Assembly (NCBI GenBank): GCA_963753105.1
Contig: CAVWBD010000003.1
Coordinates: 1-64,000, forward strand
Origin: SZUA-36 sp963753105
GTDB taxonomy: Bacteria; Pseudomonadota; Gammaproteobacteria; Xanthomonadales; SZUA-36
Direction of reading: 5' to 3'
Length of the DNA stretch: 64,000 nucleotides
Positions 25,579 through 34,496 of the stretch are shown here, in pieces. Within the stretch, counting starts at the first letter, position 1. Each line of letters begins with the position of its first letter. The position numbers were made by a program, and so were the translations under genes. Under the pieces are notes generated by a model, which was not told the DNA's origin, did not search any database, and saw only the letters and a list, made by a program, of their open reading frames with translations.

Positions 25579-26928
25579 TCAGCGCGGTTTGTGATTGAAT
25601 TGCAGACGCTCGGCCGCACCGTGCTCGATCACCGACTGGCCGTCATAGGCCAGCGCGCCGTTGATCCAAACCGCGTCAATACGGCTGTTGAAACGGCGGC
25701 CTTCGAACGGCGACCAGCCGCACTTCGACAAAACGCGTTCGCGGGTCACCTCGGTGGTTGCCCCCATGTCCAGCAGCACCAGGTCGGCGTAGTAGCCCTC
25801 ACGTATGAAACCGCGGTCAATGACGCTGAAGCGCCTGGCCGGGTTGTGCGTCATCCCACGCACCACGGTATGCAGGTCGAGTTTGCCCTCGTGCACCAGT
25901 TCCAGTGCAGCGACCAGGAAATCCTGCACCAGCGGCAGGCCCGCCGGTGCAGCCATGTAGTCATCCGAGGCTTTCTCATCAATCGTATGCGGTGCGTGAT
26001 CGGTGGCGATGATATCCAGCCGGCCATCGCGAATTGCCTGCAACAGGCCCTGCTGGTCAGCGGCCGTCTTGATCGCAGGATTGCACTTGATCCGGTTGCC
26101 GTATTTCCCGTACTGCGATTCGTCGAAATGCAGGAAATGCACGCAGACTTCGGCGGTGATCTGCTTACCGTCCATCGGCCCGGGTTCGAACAGTTCCATC
26201 TCACGCGCGGTGGTCAGGTGCAGGACATGCAGTTGCGCCCCGTACTTCTTTGCCAGCGCCACGGCCAGTTCGCTTGACGCGTAGCAGGCCTCCGCGCTGC
26301 GGATATTGGCGTGCTCAGTGACCGGGATGTTGTTGCCGTATTTCGCCTTGGCCTGCTCGATATTGGCCTGGATCATCGGCGTGGATTCACAATGCGTCGC
26401 GATCGGCACCGGGGCGTCACGGAAGATGGCCGCCAGCGTGGATTCATCGTCCACCAGCATGTTGCCGGTCGATGCGCCCATGAAAATCTTGACGCCGCAT
26501 GTCGCTGCCGGGTCCAGCGCCCTGATTTCCTCGATGTTGTCGTTGGTTGCGCCGAAGTAAAAAGCGTAATTGGCCGCCGAGGTCTGCGCGGCACGGGCAT
26601 ACTTCCATTCCAACTGTTCGGCGTCTGTAGTGGTCGGATTGGAGTTGGGCATTTCCATATAGCTGGTGATGCCACCGGCCACGGCGGCGCGGGATTCGCT
26701 ATGGAAATCACCCTTGTGTGTCAGGCCCGGCTCGCGGAAATGCACCTGGTCATCAATGATACCCGGCAACAGGTGGCGTCCTTTTGCGTCCACAACTTCG
26801 GCACCCGCCGGCGCTGCGATATCAGCATCAATTTGCGCAATGCGGCCACCCTTGAGCAAAACATCTGACTCGGTAATCTCACCTTCATTGACGAGCCGTG
26901 CATTTTTGATAACGGTGGTTTTATTCAT
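25579..26928 (-). CDS. Dihydroorotase (class I, amidohydrolase family)
   Basis: A 449-residue metal-dependent cyclic amidohydrolase, most like class I dihydroorotases that close carbamoyl-aspartate to dihydroorotate in pyrimidine synthesis. Visible metal ligands: HFREPG after LLPGIIDDQV, the lysine in GVKIFMGAS, THCES, HVLHLTTARE and the aspartate in IATDHAPH. The ATG at 26928 fits the family start; an in-frame codon at 26946 adds six residues. The gene stands alone. Allantoinase or hydantoinase activity cannot be excluded, but the LNxxPA-like GMTHNPAR end favours dihydroorotase. Confidence 0.85.
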   Translation of the reverse strand: MNKTTVIKNARLVNEGEITESDVLLKGGRIAQIDADIAAPAGAEVVDAKGRHLLPGIIDDQVHFREPGLTHKGDFHSESRAAVAGGITSYMEMPNSNPTTTDAEQLEWKYARAAQTSAANYAFYFGATNDNIEEIRALDPAATCGVKIFMGASTGNMLVDDESTLAAIFRDAPVPIATHCESTPMIQANIEQAKAKYGNNIPVTEHANIRSAEACYASSELAVALAKKYGAQLHVLHLTTAREMELFEPGPMDGKQITAEVCVHFLHFDESQYGKYGNRIKCNPAIKTAADQQGLLQAIRDGRLDIIATDHAPHTIDEKASDDYMAAPAGLPLVQDFLVAALELVHEGKLDLHTVVRGMTHNPARRFSVIDRGFIREGYYADLVLLDMGATTEVTRERVLSKCGWSPFEGRRFNSRIDAVWINGALAYDGQSVIEHGAAERLQFNHKPR

Positions 26929-26984
26929 CGGGTTTACGTCCTGCAATAGTGCGCTCTCTCTAACCTGTATTTTACGCGGAATAT

Positions 26985-27062
26985 CCTTGGCTGTGCCGGG
27001 TATTCCTTCTCAGGACACGCTCGAGCCATCCATGGGCGCTCGGTAATTCGTATCCCGACGAA
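26985..27062. repeat. Family C hairpins (copy C4)
   Basis: Holds GGTATTCCTTCTCAGGACACGC, the small hairpin GCCATCCATGGGC and a strong one, GTAATTCGT-ATCCCG-ACGAATTAC (about 27041-27066), whose nine-base stem is unlike other copies although the loop is the same on the opposite strand (CGGGAT). Confidence 0.7.
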
Positions 27063-27150
27063 TTACGGTCCCGAGTAAGGAACGTCCCGGCACAGCTCGA
27101 AATGCTTCGCTGTTCGCCTTGAAAACAATTGCAATCGCCCCCTCATTGCG

Positions 27151-27342
27151 CTTGGTGGTTTACCAGTGTGGGTGACCTTTGAGCACCGAATCCTGAGAGT
27201 CATTAGGGGAGAAATGTGCGGGATGCACGTTTCAGGCCGTTCAGGACAGGATGTCCTGTAAGGCCGTCCCCGTGAATGGCTCGAAGGAGAGGGTAGCCCA
27301 CTGGGCTGCAGGGCCGGGAGCCCACAGTGGTGAACCATTAGG
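27151..27342. repeat. Family B element (copy B2)
   Basis: A 192-bp unit with ends CTTGGTGGTTTACCAGTGTG and, inverted, CCTAATGGTTCACCACTGTG (14 of 20 positions agree). Internal order: GAATCCTGAGAGTC, AAATGTGCGGGATGCAC, AGGACAGGATGTCCT, GGCTCGAAGGAGAGGGTAGCCC. This is B1 in inverse orientation. The 26929-27432 gap holds only this and copy C4. Confidence 0.8.
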
Positions 27343-27432
27343 CGATTGTCTAAAGGCCAATCGCAAAGAGGCGCCGCTCTAACAGGGTGTTACCGATTGC
27401 ACAATGCGTCACCCCCGCATTTTGCGTCACGC

Positions 27433-28446
27433 TCAACAAATCCTTGGCAGCGGGTCGTCTTCCAACTCCTCGAGGATGCGCTCGCCGCCGAGTTCGGTTT
27501 GCAATATGACCTGTGACAGGCTGGCGTCCATCTCACCGAAGATGGCGGCCTGCTCGCCCTTTGGCAGAGCTTGCCATTTGGCCAACACCTGTCCGGCTAC
27601 CTCGGGCGCCACGATGGCGACCACGCGGCCTTCGCAGGCCAGGAACAGGGGGTCATAACCGAGCATGTCGCAGACCGACTGCACGGGGTCGTTGATCGGG
27701 ATATCCGCCTGCCTGATACGCACCCCCATACCGGTGATTTTCAGCAACTCGTGGCAGACCGTCGCGAGGCCGCCACGGGTCGGGTCGCGCATGAAGTGTA
27801 CACCGTCCAGGCCGGAAAGAGCCTGGGTCAACGGGAACACATGGGCCGAGTCCGATTGCAGGTCACCACGCAACCCGAATTGCTCGCGTGCCAGCAGCAC
27901 CGAGATACCGTGGTCACCGACCGGGCCGCTGACCAGCACGACGTCGCCATCCCTGATATTGTCCAGGGAAAGATCAAAGCCGGGATCACGCATGCCGATA
28001 CCGGTCGTCGCCAGGTACAGCCCACCGCCTTCACCGCGCCGCAGTACCTTGGTGTCACCCGCCACGACTTCTACGCCTGCCTCTAGCGCGGCTTTGGCAA
28101 GACTGCAGACGATACGCTCCAGCTGTGCAACTTCCATGCCTTCCTCGATAAAGGCATTCAGGGCCAGGTAGCGCGGGATGGCGCCCGCAACGGCCAGGTC
28201 GTTGGCCGTTCCGTGTACGGCCAGTGAGCCGATGTCGCCACCCGGAAATTCAAGAGGCTGCACGGTGAAACCGTCTGTCGTGTAGATGATGTCGGTTGAG
28301 TCCAGCGACAGGCTGGCGGAGTCAACCCTGACATCGAGGTTGTCGTTGGCCAGGTGGCGGGCAAAAATCTCGTCGATCAGTTCACGCATGAAACGGCCGC
28401 CGTTGCCATGGGCCAGGGAAATATGGGTATCTGTCATGTCGTTCAT
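27433..28446 (-). CDS. hypE: Hydrogenase maturation protein HypE
   Basis: HypE dehydrates a carbamoyl group on its C-terminal cysteine to a thiocyanate that supplies the CN ligands of the NiFe centre. The 337-residue protein ends in ..PLPRIC, keeping the essential terminal cysteine. AHGNGGRFMRELI at the start, DSTDIIYTTDGFTV and VGDHGISVLLAR are typical. The ATG at 28446 lies five bases after hypF, and an alternative at 28437 is possible. It is the last gene of hypC-B-D-F-E on the minus strand. Confidence 0.95.
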   Translation of the reverse strand: MNDMTDTHISLAHGNGGRFMRELIDEIFARHLANDNLDVRVDSASLSLDSTDIIYTTDGFTVQPLEFPGGDIGSLAVHGTANDLAVAGAIPRYLALNAFIEEGMEVAQLERIVCSLAKAALEAGVEVVAGDTKVLRRGEGGGLYLATTGIGMRDPGFDLSLDNIRDGDVVLVSGPVGDHGISVLLAREQFGLRGDLQSDSAHVFPLTQALSGLDGVHFMRDPTRGGLATVCHELLKITGMGVRIRQADIPINDPVQSVCDMLGYDPLFLACEGRVVAIVAPEVAGQVLAKWQALPKGEQAAIFGEMDASLSQVILQTELGGERILEELEDDPLPRIC

Positions 28447-28450
28447 AAGT

Positions 28451-30742
28451 TCATTGCTTTCCGTTATACGCGTAGTCGATGATCTGTCCGAAACTGATGC
28501 CGCCGTCGTTGACCGGGACCAGGCGGGGCAGGGTGACCGCGAATCCATCGGCATTTAATAGTGCCATGGCTTTTTCTGTCAATACGCGATTCTGGAATAC
28601 ACCACCCGCCAGGCCGATGGCGCTGACTCCCGTGTCCTCACGCACTTTCCTGGCCTGGTCCAAGAGCGCGTGCGCCATCGCCAGGTGGAAACGTGCCGCG
28701 CGTTCTTCCACACCCAGCGTGGTGTCGCTCATCACCGGGATCAATGCCTGCCAGTCTGCCTCGTAAAATCCGTCGCCCCCGGTTAACTTCAGCTGGGTGA
28801 CAGGCAGTTCGCTGATGCCTCCAAATCGCGCGGCCAGGGCTTCGAGTTGCATTGGGCCCTGGCCCTCGAAACTCGCACTTGTCACAACGCCACACAATGC
28901 GGCGGCAGCGTCGAACAGGCGTCCCGCTGCGGTTGTCGATGGCGCGTTCTTGCCCTGTTGCCAGAAACTGTGCAGCAAGGGGTCGGCTGCCTCTTCGAGC
29001 GTGCAGTCCAACCCCGCTTCCCAGCACAGGGCTGCGGCGCTGCGCCACGGTTCACGGCCGGCGCGCTCACCACCTGGCAAACGGAAGGGCCTGAAACTGG
29101 CAACCCGCTTCCATTGCCCGGGTTGCCCCAGCAGTGCCTCTCCGCCCCACAGGCTGCCGTCCGGGCCGAGTCCGATACCATCCCAGGCAAACACCAACAT
29201 GTCGCGCAGGGCGGCGTCCTGATGCACGGCCTCGATATACGCGCCAGAGGCGTGTGCGTGATGATGATAGACCTCGCTGATTGGCAGTGACTGACGGCGC
29301 GCCCAGCGCGAGGGTGCAAAGCCCGGGTGCGCGTCGCAGACGATGTGTCCAGCCTCCACCTGGTACAGGGCCTGCAGGTCATGGATGCATTGCTCAAAAG
29401 TCTGGAGGCTGCGCGGACTGTCCATCTCGCCAATGTGCGGGGAAACCACTGCGCGGTTTTTCCAGGCCAGCGCAATGGTGTTTTTCATATGCGCGCCAAC
29501 CGCCAGTACCGGGGTGTCGATTTCGAACGGCAGTTCGATCTCCACCGGTGACAGGCCGCGGCCCTGGCGTATCGGTGAAGGCTTGCCGTTGATGACCCGG
29601 AACACGGGGTCGTCCGCAGGGCGCACAATGGGCCGGTCGTGGTGCAGGAAGGCCGTGACAACATGCGCCAGCCGTTTATCGATATCCCGGTTTTCGGTCA
29701 GCACGGGCTCACCGCTGACATTGGCCGAGGTGGCGACCAATGGTGCGCCAAAACCACCCAGTAACAAGTGGTGCAGGGGACTGTACGGCAGCATGGCGCC
29801 CACTTCGTTCAAACCTGGTGCAATACCTGCCGACAGACCGGTACCCGGCTTTTTGCGTACCAGCACGATGGGTCGAGCGGCTGACTGCAGCAGTTTTGCT
29901 TCGACCTCGTCAGGCGCCAGGTAATCGCAGAGGGCGGCCATGGGTTCATCCGGGATGGCCGGGAACATCACTGCCAGTGGTTTGTGCGGACGTGGTTTGT
30001 TTTGGCGCAATGCCTCAACTGCTGCGTCATTACGTGCATCGCAAACCAGGTGGTAGCCGCCGATGCCTTTGACCGCCAGCACTTTCCCGGCTGCCAGCGC
30101 GTCCAGGGCCGCCTGCAGGGCCGCTTCGTTACTGGGTACGGGTGCATGGTCCGCTTCACAATAAACCAGGCTTGGGCCGCAACGTGCGCAGGCAACCGGT
30201 TCAGCATGGTAACGGCGGTTGACGGGGTCGGTGTATTCCGCTTCGCAGGTGGCGCACAAGGGGAAGGCCGACATGCTGGTATTGGGCCGGTCGTAAGGCA
30301 AGGCCTCGATCAGTGTATAGCGCGGCCCGCACTGTGTGCAGTTGATAAAGGGATAACGGTAACGGTGGTTGCCCGGTTCGTTCAGTTCCTGCAGGCAGTC
30401 GTCGCAGGTGAACAGGTCGGCCGGCAGGTGAATGTCGGCATCGGCGCTGGCCTGGCTCTCGAGTATCTGGAATTCATCAGTTTCGACGGGTTCACAGGCA
30501 TCACTTGATTCAATGACCGGTCTGGATAGCGGTGGTGCGCTGTCCAGCAAAGTGGAAGTGAAGTCTTCCAGTTGCTGTAGCTCACCCTGTGCGTGGATTT
30601 CCACGCGTCCGGATACGTTGCGCACCCAGCCGTGCAAATGGTGGTCGTGTGCATGCAGATAAATAAACGGTCTGAAGCCGACCCCCTGGACAATCCCGCT
30701 AAGGGTGATCTTGCGAGCCTGCTGCGGGCTGTTCTCAACCAT
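28451..30742 (-). CDS. hypF: Carbamoyltransferase HypF
   Basis: HypF converts carbamoyl phosphate and ATP to a carbamoyl-adenylate and passes it to HypE. Domains in order: acylphosphatase (GIVQGVGFRPFIY, residues 12-24), two zinc fingers (CDDCLQEL..CTQCGPRY and CATCEAEY..CARCGPSL), a YrdC-like domain (VLAVKGIGGYHL) and a Kae1-like domain with YHHHAHAS and GLAGGVFQN. I start at the ATG at 30742, since the open frame further upstream is antisense to hypD. 763 residues is standard, and no frameshift is seen. Confidence 0.96.
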   Translation of the reverse strand: MVENSPQQARKITLSGIVQGVGFRPFIYLHAHDHHLHGWVRNVSGRVEIHAQGELQQLEDFTSTLLDSAPPLSRPVIESSDACEPVETDEFQILESQASADADIHLPADLFTCDDCLQELNEPGNHRYRYPFINCTQCGPRYTLIEALPYDRPNTSMSAFPLCATCEAEYTDPVNRRYHAEPVACARCGPSLVYCEADHAPVPSNEAALQAALDALAAGKVLAVKGIGGYHLVCDARNDAAVEALRQNKPRPHKPLAVMFPAIPDEPMAALCDYLAPDEVEAKLLQSAARPIVLVRKKPGTGLSAGIAPGLNEVGAMLPYSPLHHLLLGGFGAPLVATSANVSGEPVLTENRDIDKRLAHVVTAFLHHDRPIVRPADDPVFRVINGKPSPIRQGRGLSPVEIELPFEIDTPVLAVGAHMKNTIALAWKNRAVVSPHIGEMDSPRSLQTFEQCIHDLQALYQVEAGHIVCDAHPGFAPSRWARRQSLPISEVYHHHAHASGAYIEAVHQDAALRDMLVFAWDGIGLGPDGSLWGGEALLGQPGQWKRVASFRPFRLPGGERAGREPWRSAAALCWEAGLDCTLEEAADPLLHSFWQQGKNAPSTTAAGRLFDAAAALCGVVTSASFEGQGPMQLEALAARFGGISELPVTQLKLTGGDGFYEADWQALIPVMSDTTLGVEERAARFHLAMAHALLDQARKVREDTGVSAIGLAGGVFQNRVLTEKAMALLNADGFAVTLPRLVPVNDGGISFGQIIDYAYNGKQ

Positions 30743-30752
30743 GGGGTGGTGG

Positions 30753-31862
30753 TTACTCGTTGCCGGGGACTGCGGATTCCCGGATACCGTTCGCCCACCA
30801 GATCCGGCAGGCGCCTTCATCGGAAACCATGCAGGGACCGACCGGCTTGCGCGGCACACAGGCCCGGCCATACAGACGGCATTCATTGGGGTAGATCTTG
30901 CCCAGGACCACCCTGGCGCAATCACAGCCCGGTGGCATTTCACCGGCCCTCTTGCGTGCGTCCTCGGCGTAACTCGGGAAGTGCCTGCGTGCATCGTGTT
31001 GGGCATAACGGGAGCGAATGACAAATCCGGAGTCCGGGATCGTACCGATACCGCGCCAGTTCGCATCACTGACCTCGAAGGTCTGCGCCAGTTGTGCGCG
31101 TGCTGCCGGGTTGCCGCCTTCGCGCACCAATTCCGGGTAGCAGTTGTCGAGGAAGTAACGTCGATCACCCACCTGGCGCAGAACCGAGTACATCGCGGCC
31201 AGCAGGCTCTCGGGTGTAAAACCGGCGATGGCGGCCGGCATATCGTGCTCATCCACCACGAACTGCCATTCTTCAGGTCCCATGACGGTAGCCACGTGGC
31301 CCGGCGCGATCAGGGCATCGAAACCGGCTTCGCCCGATTCGAGCAACATGGCGACCGCCGGCCAGGTCAGGCGTCCGGACAGCAACAGGAACAGGTTGTC
31401 TGGAACACCTTCGACCAGCATGGCGGCGACCGGCGCGGTAGTGGTTTCAAAGCCGGCTGCAAAGAACACTACCGGTGTCGACGGGTTTTCCCGCGCGATT
31501 TTTACGGCCTCGGTTGGTGACGCCAGCGGACGGATATCGGCGCCCTGGGCCTTGGCTGCTTCCAGGGTGCGTGCTTCGCATTTTTTGACATTGACCGGAA
31601 CCCGCAGCATGTCGCCAAAGGCGACCAGGATGACGTCTTCATTGCGGGCCAGTTGAATGGCTTCAAACAGGTCTTCTTCAGGACAGATACAGACCGGGCA
31701 GCCGGGGCCCGGAATCAGCTCGATATTAGCGGGCAGCGCCTTGCGCAGGCCGGCCATGCTGATGGAGCGCTCGTGCCCGCCGCAGACATTCATGATCCTG
31801 ACATTGTGGTCTAACGGCAGCGAATGAATCCTGTCCAGCCACTGGTCGGCTGTTGTGGTCAT
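30753..31862 (-). CDS. hypD: Hydrogenase maturation protein HypD
   Basis: HypD, with HypC, is the iron-sulfur scaffold on which Fe(CN)2CO is assembled. The 369-residue protein shows NVCGGHERSISMAGL, PGPGCPVCICPEE with the redox-active CxxC, FFAAGFETTTAP, and the C-terminal cluster cysteines in GCDCARVV, NECRLYGRACVPR and GPCMVSDEGACR. Its start overlaps the hypB stop by four bases (ATGA). Confidence 0.96.
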   Translation of the reverse strand: MTTTADQWLDRIHSLPLDHNVRIMNVCGGHERSISMAGLRKALPANIELIPGPGCPVCICPEEDLFEAIQLARNEDVILVAFGDMLRVPVNVKKCEARTLEAAKAQGADIRPLASPTEAVKIARENPSTPVVFFAAGFETTTAPVAAMLVEGVPDNLFLLLSGRLTWPAVAMLLESGEAGFDALIAPGHVATVMGPEEWQFVVDEHDMPAAIAGFTPESLLAAMYSVLRQVGDRRYFLDNCYPELVREGGNPAARAQLAQTFEVSDANWRGIGTIPDSGFVIRSRYAQHDARRHFPSYAEDARKRAGEMPPGCDCARVVLGKIYPNECRLYGRACVPRKPVGPCMVSDEGACRIWWANGIRESAVPGNE

Positions 31863-32611
31863 GGATGCCCTTGATCCGCGACCTGCTTGCGCAACCACGC
31901 GAGCCAGTCCTGCATGCCTTCACCGGACTTGGCAGAGGTACGGATCAACGGCGCTTCACTGGCCAGGTTGCGCAAATGTTGCTCCGCACGGTCAGGGTGG
32001 AAGTCATCCAGTATCGGCAGCAAGTCCGACTTGCTGAGCATCACCATGTCGGCGCTGCGGAACATGACCGGGTACTTGGCGGGTTTATCGTCGCCTTCGG
32101 GTACCGACAACAGGGCCACGTTGACGTGCTGGCCGAGGTCGAAACTGGCCGGACAGACCAGGTTACCGACGTTCTCGATAAAAACGATATCGCAATCATC
32201 GAGTTCAAGCCCGTGCAGGGCATCGTGCACCATGTGGGCATCGAGATGACAGGCGCTGCCGGTTGTTATCTGGATGGCCTTGACGCCATGTTTGCGGATG
32301 CGCTCGGCATCATTTTCAGTTTCCAGGTCACCCTCAATCACCGCCAGCGTAAATTCGTTGCCGAGGGCCTGGATGGTCGCCTCCAGCAGCGCCGTTTTGC
32401 CGGCGCCGGGCGAGGACATCAGGTTGATGGCCACCACGCCGTGGCGTTTGAAATGTTCACGGTTGTGTTGCGCCGCGTGGTCGTTTTCATGCAGCAGGTT
32501 ATGCAGCACGTCGATGGCCTCGTGGCCCTCTGCGGTCTTTTCCAGCTTGCCACCGGCTGTGAGCAGGTGTTCGTTACCGGGGGTTACGTTGCATCCGCAG
32601 GTATCACACAT
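31859..32611 (-). CDS. hypB: Hydrogenase nickel-insertion GTPase HypB
   Basis: HypB is the GTPase that drives nickel insertion with HypA. The 250-residue protein begins with the metal-binding CDTCGC, then a modest His-containing stretch, and has the P-loop SSPGAGKTALLE, EGDLETENDAERI, VGNLVCPASFDLG (nucleotide-sensing Cys) and SKSDLL. There is no long polyhistidine store. hypA is not found in the window, so the partner must be encoded elsewhere. Confidence 0.96.
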   Translation of the reverse strand: MCDTCGCNVTPGNEHLLTAGGKLEKTAEGHEAIDVLHNLLHENDHAAQHNREHFKRHGVVAINLMSSPGAGKTALLEATIQALGNEFTLAVIEGDLETENDAERIRKHGVKAIQITTGSACHLDAHMVHDALHGLELDDCDIVFIENVGNLVCPASFDLGQHVNVALLSVPEGDDKPAKYPVMFRSADMVMLSKSDLLPILDDFHPDRAEQHLRNLASEAPLIRTSAKSGEGMQDWLAWLRKQVADQGHP

Positions 32612-32907
32612 CGTCTACTCCAATGATCGTTATCAAAAGCATTGCTCGGAATCCGCAGTTGCATGCGGAATACCGCTACCCTTGATTCGGCGGCCAGCAT
32701 CTGGTCGTAGAGTTCCCAGGCCGTCTGCGCTTCCTGCGGTGTGACTTTCTGGATGGCGTAACCGACGTGCACGACAACAAAGTCATCCACTTGCAGATTT
32801 TCTTCCTGCATCATGAACAGGTTGACATCGCGGTGCACACCGCGTGCTTCGCAGTTGGCGACGTATCCGTTGATCTCACGGATCTGCATGGGTATTCCAA
32901 GACACAT
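32584..32907 (-). CDS. hypC: Hydrogenase maturation chaperone HypC, with unusual C-terminal extension
   Basis: HypC carries the Fe ligand complex from HypD to the large subunit through its N-terminal cysteine (MCLGIP, complete here). The core VDDFVVVHVGYAIQKVTPQEAQTAWELYDQML ends near residue 72, where most HypC proteins stop or soon after. This one runs on to 107 residues and overlaps hypB by 28 bases. The extension has no known motif and could result from a frameshift near 32690. FNR-like box 32975-32988 lies 68 bases upstream. Confidence 0.92.
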   Translation of the reverse strand: MCLGIPMQIREINGYVANCEARGVHRDVNLFMMQEENLQVDDFVVVHVGYAIQKVTPQEAQTAWELYDQMLAAESRVAVFRMQLRIPSNAFDNDHWSRRCVIPADAT

Positions 32908-32974
32908 ATGTTGTTTCGCTTTCGTTGAATCGCTCGTCAGATCGTTACCCTAAAGTATGCACCAGATCCTGCCC

Positions 32975-32988
32975 ATGATCTGCATCAA
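32975..32988 (-). promoter_or_regulatory. FNR/ANR-like box upstream of hypC
   Basis: On the minus strand TTGATGCAGATCAT differs from the TTGAT-N4-ATCAA consensus at one position. It lies 68 bases before the hypC start, in the gap left by the transporter gene, a plausible position for oxygen-responsive activation of hypCBDFE. Confidence 0.6.
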
Positions 32989-33024
32989 TCTAGTCTTCCA
33001 ATTTGGAGTCTGGGGTGCTGAGAA

Positions 33025-33742
33025 TCAAGCCGGCAGCAGCAAGCCCTGGTTGAAACCCAGTTCATAGATCAGCAAACAACCCAGCCCGATCGTCACTACC
33101 CCGACCAGGGCCTTGAGCCCGTTGTGGGCCCAGGTCAGGCTGCGCGAGGTATACCTCAGTGGCAGGCTGATCACGACCGCGAGCGCGGCCATGCCAAGGA
33201 TGGAACCGATACCGAACATGGCGATGTAGAGCAGGCCCTGGGTGATAGAAGTGACGCTGTTCAGGGCCAGGATGATCAGCGCGGCGGAACCGGCCATGCC
33301 GTGCATGATGCCGACAAACAAAGCACGTAACGGGAACCTTCCGGGGTGTTCGTGCCGGTGGGGGTCACTGTCGTGATCCTGCCCGGGTTGGTGGGAATGG
33401 GCATGGAAATGCAGTGTCTCGCCGTGCCGGTGGGTGTGGAAGTGGATGCGGTCCTCTGATCAGGCGGCGCAATACATCCAGGCCCAGCAGTACCAGCATG
33501 AAGCCGACGGCGAGTTCGAGTCCCTGGGCAACGTGTTCCGAGACCACGGTATCCATGACCACGACCAGGCCGCCGAATAAAAACAGCGTGATTGCGTGTC
33601 CCAAACCCCAGGTAACGCCCTGCTTGACGGTCTCTTTTACCGAGCGGTTGCGGGTAGCCAGGGAGGCGACGGCGGCAATATGGTCCGCTTCCAGTGCATG
33701 CTGCATACCGATGAGAAAGCCGAGAAAAATGATACTGATCAC
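33025..33742 (-). CDS. Nickel/cobalt transporter-like membrane protein with His-rich loop (frameshifted near 33455)
   Basis: The protein (about 238 residues) has the metal motif GMQHALEADHIAAVASLATR (HX4DH) in the first helix, typical of NiCoT/RcnA/UreH-like nickel transporters, and GIMHGMAGSAAL in the second half. The middle loop only appears when one base near 33455 is corrected: it then reads FHTHRHGETLHFHAHSHQ and DPHRHEHPG, a histidine-rich nickel-binding loop. It lies upstream of hypC on the same strand, matching nickel supply for the hydrogenase. Import is likelier than export from context. Confidence 0.82.
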
Positions 33743-33833
33743 GGTAAGGTCCTGTCCGGGAATGAAAAAATCAGCTTTCGCTGTCCTGGTTTGTATATAT
33801 TCCTGGCTTATATTAGGATTATTTAAATTAAAA

Positions 33834-33847
33834 TTGATCTACATCAA
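33834..33847. promoter_or_regulatory. Perfect FNR/ANR box between the two hydrogenase operons
   Basis: TTGATCTACATCAA fits TTGAT-N4-ATCAA exactly. It is 73 bases before the protease gene start on the plus strand and 92 before the transporter start on the minus strand. A weaker palindrome, GTGACATAGGTCAA, lies at 33856-33869. This points to activation under low oxygen of one or both divergent units. Confidence 0.75.
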
Positions 33848-33919
33848 TTTGTCATGTGACATAGGTCAATAAGATAAAAGAGTCCTTAACTACTGTTTAC
33901 AGGTTCAGCGGCTACTGGA

Positions 33920-34496
33920 ATGAAATTTTCCAACACACTCTTGCTCGGCGTCGGTAACACATTGCTTACCGACGAGGGCGCGGGTATCCATGCCTTGAAT
34001 CTGCTTCCAATTATACCACCCCGATAACCCCAACTTCACGTTCATTGACGGCGGCACGCTGAGTTTTACGCTGGCTGCCTACATCGAAGATTGTGACAAC
34101 CTGGTTGTATTCGATGCAGCCGAATTGCACGCGCCCGCCGGCACAGTCAGGACGATGGCCGGTGAGGAGATGGACGCATTTCTCGGTGCGGCGAAACGCA
34201 GCCCGCACGAGGTCGGCTTGCTGGATTTGTTCGATATTGCGCGCCTGACCGGCTCACTGCCGGACAACCGGGCATTGATCGGGATTCAGCCCGGCAGTAT
34301 CGATTGGGGTATGTCACCGACAGAGCCGGTGGCAGAAGGCGCTGGAAACGGCCGCCAGGGAAGCCGGGGCTTTGTTGGTGAACTGGCAACAACTGCCTGC
34401 CACGGACATCGCAGCGCAAACCGGGATAGCAACCGTGTTGATGCTGCAAGCAGCATGCAAACCAACGAAACGTACATTGCGGAGATTGACAGATGA
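33920..34496 (+). CDS. [NiFe] hydrogenase large-subunit maturation protease, HyaD/HupD family (frameshifted)
   Basis: The start LLLGVGNTLLTDEGAGIHAL is the family signature with the nickel-sensing Asp/Glu. After a break near 34008 the frame resumes with FTFIDGGTLSFTLAAYIEDCDNL and VVFDAAEL, carrying the second ligand, then SPHEVGLLDLFDIARL and IGIQPGSIDWG. A second break near 34337 affects the C-terminus, so its last 50 residues are uncertain. It cleaves the large subunit after nickel insertion. The stop at 34494-34496 overlaps the hydS start (ATGA). Confidence 0.88.

Noticed and set aside
30743..31252. N-terminal extension of hypF
   Set aside because: It overlaps hypD on the same strand in another frame and lacks any HypF similarity; the acylphosphatase domain starts right after the ATG at 30742.
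31853..32626. 257-codon plus-strand frame
   Set aside because: Exact antisense of hypB, which has clear catalytic motifs.
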